Shown: positions 57,601 through 64,000 of the stretch, in pieces
Numbering within the stretch: the stretch's first letter is position 1
Layout of the letters: each line of letters begins with the position of its first letter
Assembly (NCBI RefSeq): GCF_020283565.1
Contig: NC_060061.1
Span: forward strand, 26,759,362 to 26,823,361
Source of the DNA: Trifolium pratense
Taxonomy: Eukaryota > Streptophyta > Magnoliopsida > Fabales > Fabaceae
Direction: 5' to 3'
Length of the DNA: 64,000 nucleotides
Translations under genes and position numbers: made by a program
Notes under the pieces: generated by a model
What the model saw: the letters and a program-made list of their open reading frames with translations, nothing else
Told to the model about the DNA's origin: nothing
The model's database searches: none

Positions 57601-57683
57601 GACCAAGAGAAAACCACTTTCACATGTCCTTACGGAACTTTTGCTTACCGACGAATGCCCTTCGGACTATGTAATGCTCCCGC
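54616..57683 (+). pseudogene. Athila Ty3/gypsy gag-pol polyprotein, truncated in RT
   Basis: A single open frame of about 1020 codons from MPSTRSRGERLV. Gag: LLSVVQQNQFSGNPTDDPNL, RARAWLQSLPSN-type core, RYFPPSKTAMLRAQI. A CX2CX4HX4C-like CELCGVQGHAIAEC follows. Protease: ALCDLGASISLMPVALCEKL. RT starts at VEKLLEVGIIYPISDSKWVS and continues through VHVVPKKGG, HRMCIDYRKLNKATRKDHFP, CYLDGYSGFSQIPIHPDDQE and RRMPFGLCNAPA. It stops at 57683, where a Copia LTR begins; RT palm motif YxDD, RNase H and integrase are absent. No stop or frameshift is present before the break, so the copy was young when interrupted. Confidence 0.93.
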
Positions 57684-58991
57684 TGTTGGGAAATCGTTTC
57701 ATAAAACACTTTTATAAACGCAGCGGAATTTTAAATCAAAATTTCCCATCAATGGATTCTTGTGAATGAGCATGATCAGGTCTAGAATATTACCTTTGAA
57801 GAACAAATCTGTGGCCGCCTTTCTTGATCACAAGCACCGCACTTGCAGCACCTCCACTTAGTCCACACGAACAGGAACCTTCGATCTCACAGTGCTAGCT
57901 GTTCTTGGATGAAGGCTAAGGGAATTTTGTGCGGTTTAGGGTTTAGAGAAATTCAGAATTTTTCTAAACTCAGTTAGGGTTTCAAAAAACGTAACTACTG
58001 AACTTCATAAGGCTCTATTTATAGAGTTTCTTATGAGGTCTTTAGTTTACACGAAATTGGGCTTCTCAAGCCCAATAACCGTTTTTCACTAACTGCACCC
58101 CCACAATAAGTCTTACTTATTTTTCCCTTCTTAATTGTCCTTATGTGTGTGACCCTGTAGGTTCTTGTGACGTTGGCAATAATATTAATCGTAATATTAT
58201 AAACAGTGAGCGGTATCTAGCAACACATCACTGTTACCCAAGTCACAGGAATGTCACGTGATCTGACTAACCTTTCCGTGATAAATATCTTGTGCATAAT
58301 TACCCTTTTGTCCTCATGTCTATATTGAACACAAGGCATAGTATGTCATCCTTGTCTAGTTCAATATTGGGCCCATAGACATATCTCCCGTTATGTAGGA
58401 GGGACAAATTCCATCTAGGTCACTCATGTCCCTCAGCATGATTCGTGGGATACCCATCAACCAACTTTATAATTATCCAGTTACGGATAACAATTGAATG
58501 ACAACAAGGTATTACACTCCTGCATCTAGGGTACATAGTGGTTTCAGGTCAAAGGGTGGAATACACCTTTTATCACTATGAGAAAACTTATGACATTTCA
58601 TAACACTCTATGTAGTATTCTCACGGTGGGTCAATCCGATATAAAGTTACCCTTAACATTTATATCTATGTGAAGACATGATAACTCATTATCCATGATC
58701 AGTGAGATATGATCATCAATCTACCAACATAATAGTCTTTATGCTTTAACGTTATCCCATTTCACAATAAAGCTTGACTATGGATATGTTTAAGAATAGT
58801 GTTCCTATATTTAATGGAATCTCACGATTAAGTCATACTTAACGTTCCATACAATGAACTTACTATTCTAGGGACTCTATTATTATTTAACACATAAACA
58901 TAATAAAGAAAAGCCTTTATTTAATAAGTAAATTATTCAATACATTTATTATGCAATTATAAATAATTGGCCTCTAGGGCTTACACCAACA
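57684..58991 (-). mobile_element. Copia LTR (3' LTR of a minus-strand element)
   Basis: A 1308-bp LTR. Minus view: starts TGTTGGTGTAAGCCCTAGAG at 58991 and ends CGATTTCCCAACA at 57684. It is preceded by a polypurine tract and abuts Athila RT at 57683/57684. The Athila bases just before it (CCCGC) would be the left target duplication; the right one is lost. Confidence 0.9.
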
Positions 58992-59006
58992 ATCTCCCAC
59001 TAGCAC
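58992..59006 (-). other. Copia polypurine tract
   Basis: Minus-strand GTGCTAGTGGGAGAT directly before the LTR start. It overlaps the end of the Copia pol frame, whose stop TAG lies at 59008-59006. Confidence 0.8.
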
Positions 59007-60430
59007 TAGAGCCAATCAGGCATATTCCTAATACCTATGCCCCTAGTGTGGCCCTCATGCTTCGGCTGAGCAAGAGGCTTTGTAAGTGGATCAGCAGCAT
59101 TGTCAAGTGTTGGTACTCTGCATATTTTCACATCTCCTCTATCAATTATTTCTCGAATAAGATGATAGCGCCTGAGTATGTGTTTGGACTTTTGGTGAGA
59201 TCTAGGTTCCTTAGCTTGTGCGATTGCACCATTGTTGTCACAAAATAATTCAATGGGATCCACAATGCTAGGGAATATGCCAAGTTCAGTAATGAACTTC
59301 TTTATCCAAACAGCTTCCTTTGCTGCATTTGATGCAGCGATGTACTCAGCTTCGGTTGTAGAATCAGCAACTGTATCTTGCTTTGAACTCTTCCAGCTCA
59401 CAGCGCCACCATTTATGCAAAACACATAGCCTGATTGCGACCTAAAGTCATCCCTATCTGTTTGGAAGCTAGCAGTAGTGTAACCAATTACATTTAGCTC
59501 TTCTTGGCCTCCATATATTAGGAATGAGTCTTTAGTCCTCCTTAAGTATTTAAGGATGTTCTTGACAGCCACCCAATGAGCCTCACCAGGATCAGACTGA
59601 TAACGGCTTGTTGCGCTTAAGGCATATGAAACATCTGGTCGAGTACATATCATGGCATACATGATAGATCCTATAGCCGATGCATAAGGGATCTTACTCA
59701 TGCGGTCTCTTTCTTCCTTAGATGAAGGAGACTGTGTCTTTGAAAGACATAGGCCATGTTGCATAGGAATGAATCCTTTCTTGGAATCATGCATATTAAA
59801 GCGTCTTAACACTTTATCTATGTATGTACTCTGGCTCAGGCCAAGCAGTTTTTGTGATCTATCTCTATAGATTCTTATTCCTAATATATAGGCTGCTTCA
59901 CCCAGATCTTTCATAGAAAAGCAATTCCCTAACCAAGTTTTAATTTGTTGCAAGGTAGGGATGTCGTTTCCTATTAGTAGTATGTCATCTACATATAATA
60001 CTAGGAATGCGACTATGCTCCCACTAACCTTCTTGTAAACACAAGGCTCATCTTCATTTTGAATGAATCCGTACTGTTTTACAGTTTCATCAAAACGAAG
60101 ATTCCAACTTCTGGAAGCTTGCTTCAATCCGTAGATTGACCGCTGTAATTTGCATATCTTTTTGGCTTCTCCTGGAATGCAAAAGCCTTCAGGTTGTGTC
60201 ATATACACATCCTCAAGGAGACTCCCATTAAGGAAGGCAGTTTTTACATCCATCTGCCAGATTTCATAATCATAGTATGCAGCGATGGCAAGTAAGATCC
60301 GAATGGATTTGATCATCGCAACTGGTGAAAATGTTTCATCATAATCTACCCCATGAATTTGTTTGAAACCTTTAGCAACCAATCGCGCTTTGTAGGTCTG
60401 TACCTTTCCATCCATGTCAGTCTTCTCAAA
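59006..60430 (-). pseudogene. Copia reverse transcriptase and RNase H, 5'-truncated
   Basis: Minus strand. The frame enters RT at DMDGKVQTYKARLVAKGF and continues QMDVKTAFLNGSLLEDVYMT, QPEGF and LYVDDILLIGND (catalytic VDD). RNase H follows, with YTTASFQTDRDDFRSQSGYV, SWKSSKQDTVADSTTEAEYI, LFCDNNGAIAQAKEPRSHQK and SKHILRRYH. The family usually has YTDAS; here the aspartate is T, which would damage RNase H. Gag, protease and integrase are missing: at about 60430 the sequence passes into gypsy LTR DNA. The apparent start MCIHVFEK is not a true start but junction sequence. Confidence 0.9.
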
Positions 60431-61371
60431 TACATGGATACACACTTTACAAACATCAGCAAAAAATTGCTGTCACAGAGGCCTTCGCTAAGCGAGGGCT
60501 TAGCGAGACATGGCGAACCTCACCAGGAAGTCACCTACTCATGGCGAGCATTGGCGAGCTTCAGCGAACATGTTCGCTACAGCGAACTCCTGGTCGCTTA
60601 GCGAACTACACCAGAAAAATATCTGTTCTTGAGTTTCAATAAGGCGGTTTAACCTTAAATCCACTCAAAAATACATCTAGACATGTTATAAATTCTTATA
60701 AACAGCTAATTCAAGCATATATGGTATCAAGGAACATTAATCATCCCTTCCAAACATCCAAATACATCAAACACTCAAAATCATGTCAATTTCTTGCAAA
60801 ATAAGCAAAGTTGCATAAACATGCAAAACCTAAACATATACATATTCCCTCCTAGATGTTCATTAAGCATACTAAGATGAAAAGACATGTTTATGATAAA
60901 GAAATTTCACCCAAAACCCCAAAGAAATTGGATGAGAGAGTTTGGGAATGGAGGCTAGACACCTCCCCTCTCTTGGATCACCCAAGCTTATGCTTAACCA
61001 CTCTCACCTTAGATTGAACGATGATTCTTGGCCTCTAAACTCTTCTCCTTGCTCGAGTTCTTCTAGCTCTCCTAGGGTTCTTGCTTCTAAGCTCACAACC
61101 TTCAACTTCTCATGAAAAACAAGTTATGAGACTATTCCTTGGTTTGACTTGCTACTTATACCACTCTCTAATTCTCTTGGTTCAAGCCCAACTTGCCTAA
61201 GCCCACTAAGCTTCTATCACACGCCCAAGCCCACTAACATGGCAAAGGTTTCGCTCACAAACTTATGTTCGCGATAAATAATTATACGTCGCGTAAATAG
61301 ATATTTAACACTAACCCAAAATATATGCATATATATAAAATATCGATTTACTAAAAAATCGGGTCGTTACA
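60431..61371 (-). mobile_element. Gypsy LTR fragment (3' LTR of the gag-only element)
   Basis: This ends GGGTCGTTACA at 61371 (minus view: LTR start TGTAACGACCC). About 60431-60910 matches 63526-64000 with only a few indels. The portion equivalent to 62482-63525 is missing, replaced by Copia sequence. It includes a GCGA palindrome cluster (60480-60605). Confidence 0.85.
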
Positions 61372-61390
61372 ACTCTACCCCCCTTAAAAG
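61372..61390 (-). other. Polypurine tract of the gag-only gypsy
   Basis: Minus-strand TTTTAAGGGGGGTAGAGT directly before the LTR start TGTAACG. It lies only about 50 bp after the gag stop codon. Confidence 0.85.
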
Positions 61391-61437
61391 AATTTCGCCC
61401 TCGAAATTACCTAAGAGATAAAACAGAGAACGAACCC

Positions 61438-62376
61438 TCAACGCGGCATCTTCGGTTTCTTGCATACCGGACTCTTGTGACCTTCCTCGCCACAATTGAA
61501 ACAAAACACTTTCACCCGACAAGCATCGGCCTTGTGCCCAAACTGTCCACAACTGAAACACTTGTCGCTTTTCCTCGGGCAATCATATGACATATGACCC
61601 CGCTCTCCACATTTGTAACAACTTCCACTTCCTTGCTTCTTCTTTCCACTTCCATTGCCCTTGTTCTCATACGGCTTACCGCGATCCAAACCTTTTCCTT
61701 TCCTATCATTCAGAACCTTATAGTAGTTGGTCTTGGCTTTGCTATCTTCATCACAAATCCTTGCCTTGGTCATATGGGTCGGAAAATCCCTGATTTCAGA
61801 AAATCCAATCAAAAGCTTGATATCCGGACGAAGTCCACTCTCGAACTTGACACACTTATCCTCTTCGGCTTCCACCGTGTTGTAGTGTGGACTAAACACA
61901 CACAAAGCTTCAAACTTAGCCGAATACTCGGCGACCGATAAATTTCCTTGCTTGAGCTCCATGAACTCGATCACTTTCTTGTTCTTCACATCAGCCGGAA
62001 AGTACTTCCTTAAAAATTCCCTTTTGAAAGTTTCCCAAACGATAGCAACACCGTCCACTCCTATCCTGAGTCTCACATTCCTCCACCAAACGATTGCCTC
62101 CTCTCTAAGGGCATAAGTTCCCAAAGTAGTCTTGTTCTCCTCAGAACAACCCATTGCTTCAAAGATGATCTCAACCTCATCTAACCACTTGATAGCTCCC
62201 TCCGGGTTATAGCCTCCGGTAAACAGAGTTGGTTTATGTGACATAAACCTTTCCAATCTTTTCTCACTATCCCTTCTCGGGTCATTATCCCTTACCACCA
62301 ATGTAGTCAAAGCGGTCAAAGCTTGTGCAATCTGAGCGTTGGTCCTAGCAGCAGCCATGATTCCTGAACGAATCAC
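61438..62376 (-). CDS. Gypsy gag (Tekay-like), intact frame in a pol-less element
   Basis: A 312-codon minus-strand frame from MIRSGIMAAARTNAQIAQAL to KKPKMPR-stop. Gag core: FKREFLRKYFPADVKNKKVI, EFMELKQGNLSVAEYSAKFE. Three CCHC zinc knuckles: CYKCGERGHMSYDC, CFSCGQFGHKADAC, CFNCGEEGHKSPVC. It is about 70% similar by eye to the N-terminal 310 residues of the protein at 52632-50926. It ends right after the third knuckle and the polypurine tract follows, so protease, RT, RNase H and integrase are absent. It may make capsid-like protein; transposition would need enzymes supplied by another element. Confidence 0.88.
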   Translation of the reverse strand: MIRSGIMAAARTNAQIAQALTALTTLVVRDNDPRRDSEKRLERFMSHKPTLFTGGYNPEGAIKWLDEVEIIFEAMGCSEENKTTLGTYALREEAIVWWRNVRLRIGVDGVAIVWETFKREFLRKYFPADVKNKKVIEFMELKQGNLSVAEYSAKFEALCVFSPHYNTVEAEEDKCVKFESGLRPDIKLLIGFSEIRDFPTHMTKARICDEDSKAKTNYYKVLNDRKGKGLDRGKPYENKGNGSGKKKQGSGSCYKCGERGHMSYDCPRKSDKCFSCGQFGHKADACRVKVFCFNCGEEGHKSPVCKKPKMPR

Positions 62377-62460
62377 AACTCGACGTTAGAATGTATTAAC
62401 AGTGTACCCAACACATGCTTCATACAAGAGAAAGAAAATCCTAATGGCTCACATGAACCG

Positions 62461-62476
62461 ACCTGCTCTGATACCA
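62461..62476 (-). other. Primer binding site (tRNA-iMet) of the gag-only gypsy
   Basis: Minus-strand TGGTATCAGAGCAGGT, five bases inside the LTR edge TGTAACACCC at 62482. Confidence 0.88.
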
Positions 62477-63189
62477 ACTATTGTAACACCCCGAACTAAC
62501 TACCCTTAAAAACGTGATCTTAAAAACTTTTTAAAGATAAGTAGCCGGAGCGCTACGGAAAACATTTTCAAAAACGATCGTGCACATGACACGAAACGTC
62601 GCAGCGGAAAACATAACATAAAGGATTTTCAAAGCAATGAACAAAATAGTTCAAAAGATAATTCATTTACATAAAACATAAGTTAAGATGTTCACATCGA
62701 TATACGACGGAATACAAACGATCCCCGACTCGATGTTACAACATACCAGAGCACTAATATACATCACAACCCAACTAAACTTAACAAAACTATACAAAGG
62801 TAGCCTACACTAGCTCCTCACCAAAAGTGCTCCACACCAAAACGATCTGCAGCTAAAGCTCGATTGAAACCTCGACCTGAATACCTGAACCCCCAAAGGT
62901 CCAGCACATAACAAATAGGTAGAGAGTTAGTAAACATAATCACATACATACGAATATAGAAACGCACCTATATTCAACCTATCACGTATTACTAACTCAC
63001 ACACATGCCTCAATAAGCAATACACCAGATAACACATACTCACAAATACACAACCAGATAGTTTCACGTCGTTTCGGACAACACAAAGAACTCACGTAAC
63101 ACATAACACATAATTGCACATTTACTCAAATGCGACTAATGCCAAACATTCAATGTCATGCCAACCTAGACACGACTAATGCATGTGGT

Positions 63190-63435
63190 ACCATCTTCTT
63201 TATCAAGGAACTTACCATTGATATTCTTCTTTATTGGACAAGTCCATTATCCTTCTTTATCAGACAAGTCTGATATCCCTAAATAATGCATGAATTTATG
63301 AATGCCATGCATTTACCAAACATATGATAATCACTTAGCACGAAGCTACTGCTCACTACATGGATAACATAATCCATTAAACTTCTTTATCAGATAAACT
63401 GATATTCTTCTTTATCGGACAACCCGATATACAAT
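63190..63435 (-). repeat. Array of short palindromes with CTTTAT linkers in the 5' LTR
   Basis: Units after each CTTCTTTAT: ATCAAGG...CCATTGAT, TTGGACAAGTCCA, ATCAGACAAGTCTGAT, TATCAGATAAACTGATA, TATCGGACAACCCGATA. Also ATGGATAACATAATCCAT without the full linker. Arms differ between units yet stay complementary. It shares layout, but not arm sequences, with 43103-43426. Confidence 0.8.
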
Positions 63436-63569
63436 ATACATACTCTTCTTTGACATTTTATATAAATGCCATCACACAACACAATTATTAAACATATAAT
63501 AATTCCAAACCAAAACGAAATCAAATACATGGATACACACACTTTACAAACATCAGCAAAAATTGCTGT

Positions 63570-63705
63570 CACAGAGGCCTTCGCTAAGCGAGGGCTTAGC
63601 GAGACATGGCGAACCTCACCAGGAAGTCACCTACTCATGGCGAGCATTGGCGAGCTTCAGCGAACATGTTCGCTACAGCGAACTCCTGGTCGCTTAGCGA
63701 ACTAC
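63570..63705. repeat. GCGA/TCGC palindrome cluster in the 5' LTR
   Basis: Contains TTCGCTAAGCGA, TTAGCGAGACATGGCGAA, TTCGCTACAGCGAA and GTCGCTTAGCGAAC. It is essentially identical to 60480-60605 and related in style to 43610-43815. Confidence 0.8.
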
Positions 63706-64000
63706 ACCAGAAAAATATCTGTTCTTGAGTTTCAATAAGGCGGTTTAACCTTAAATCCACTCAAAAATACATCTAGACATGTTATAAATTCTTATAAACA
63801 GCTAATTCAAGCATATATGGTATCAAGGAACATTAATCATCCCTTCCAAACATCCAAATACATCAAACACTCAAAATCATGTCAATTTCTTGCAAAATAA
63901 GCAAAGTTGCATAAACATGCAAAACCATCATCAAACATATACATATTCCCTCCTAGATGTTCATTAAGCATACTAAGATGAAAAGACATGTTTATGATAA

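Larger units (their letters stand above)
62482..64000 (-). mobile_element. Gypsy 5' LTR of the gag-only element, continues beyond the window
   Basis: It begins TGTAACACCCCGAACT (plus view). It contains the hairpin array (63190-63435) and a GCGA palindrome cluster (63570-63705), and from 63526 onward nearly matches the LTR fragment at 60431-60910. The near identity implies a recent insertion. Confidence 0.88.

Noticed and set aside
57684..57717. C-terminal extension VGKSFHKTLL of the Athila polyprotein
   Set aside because: These residues are translated from the inserted Copia LTR, not from Athila.
61367..61582. A 71-codon minus-strand frame ending GEILLRGVEL
   Set aside because: A shadow frame over the gag zinc knuckles and the polypurine tract.
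1..64000. tRNA or rRNA genes
   Set aside because: No cloverleaf with A/B boxes or rRNA-like stretch was noticed; the tRNA-like strings seen are retrotransposon primer binding sites.

Overview
The window is nuclear DNA from a higher plant, most probably a legume of the Medicago/Trifolium type. The organism is inferred, not proven. The grounds are AT-rich DNA, GT-AG introns, Athila/Copia/Tekay-like LTR retrotransposons, plant L1 LINEs with a C-terminal RNase H, Helitrons ending in CTAG, and Stowaway, hAT and Mutator MITEs. The only apparently ordinary host gene is the 5' part of a PP4 regulatory subunit 2 (PP4R2) gene on the minus strand at 25-1478, which leaves the window on the left. Everything else is mobile DNA or captured and duplicated fragments of host genes.

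Layout. 1-1.8 kb: PP4R2 5' exons and promoter. 1.9-2.7 kb: three small MITEs, one with a clean 9-bp target duplication. 3.1-14.5 kb: a Helitron, internally triplicated, interrupted by a full-length L1 LINE (6466-12482, 14-bp target duplication) and a foldback element. A second copy of the Helitron at 23.3-26.6 kb preserves the empty LINE site. 15.1-18.9 kb: a decayed Helitron helicase split by a hAT MITE, two CTAG-type Helitron 3' ends, and a reverse-strand RPA1-like fragment.

19.5-50.8 kb: a mosaic of intron-containing fragments from at least seven unrelated host genes, all on the plus strand. They are IBR5, importin-9, kinesin-14, MOR1/XMAP215, CAND1, MED25 and PIP5K. They occur in three related tandem blocks: A about 19.2-35.2 kb, B 35.2-48.1 kb, C 48.1-50.8 kb. 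In blocks B and C the MOR1 fragment sits inside one intron of the kinesin fragment. A (TA)n tract beside the MOR1 piece was left alone in block B but was invaded by different foldback elements in blocks A and C. A solo gypsy LTR interrupts block B. None of the captured pieces looks able to make a normal product.

50.8-64 kb: a pile-up of LTR retrotransposons. A truncated Tekay-like gypsy (minus) abuts an Athila element (plus), whose RT is broken by a Copia LTR. The truncated Copia pol runs straight into the LTR of a gag-only gypsy derivative (minus) that continues past the right edge.

The most unusual structure is in the Athila 5' LTR/leader (53633-54196). At least nine consecutive predicted hairpins share a constant C-GAGA-G cap (a GNRA tetraloop) while their stems differ in sequence but remain complementary. 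Analogous arrays, with a CTTTAT linker and different stems, occur in the gypsy LTRs at 43.1-43.4 kb and 63.2-63.4 kb.
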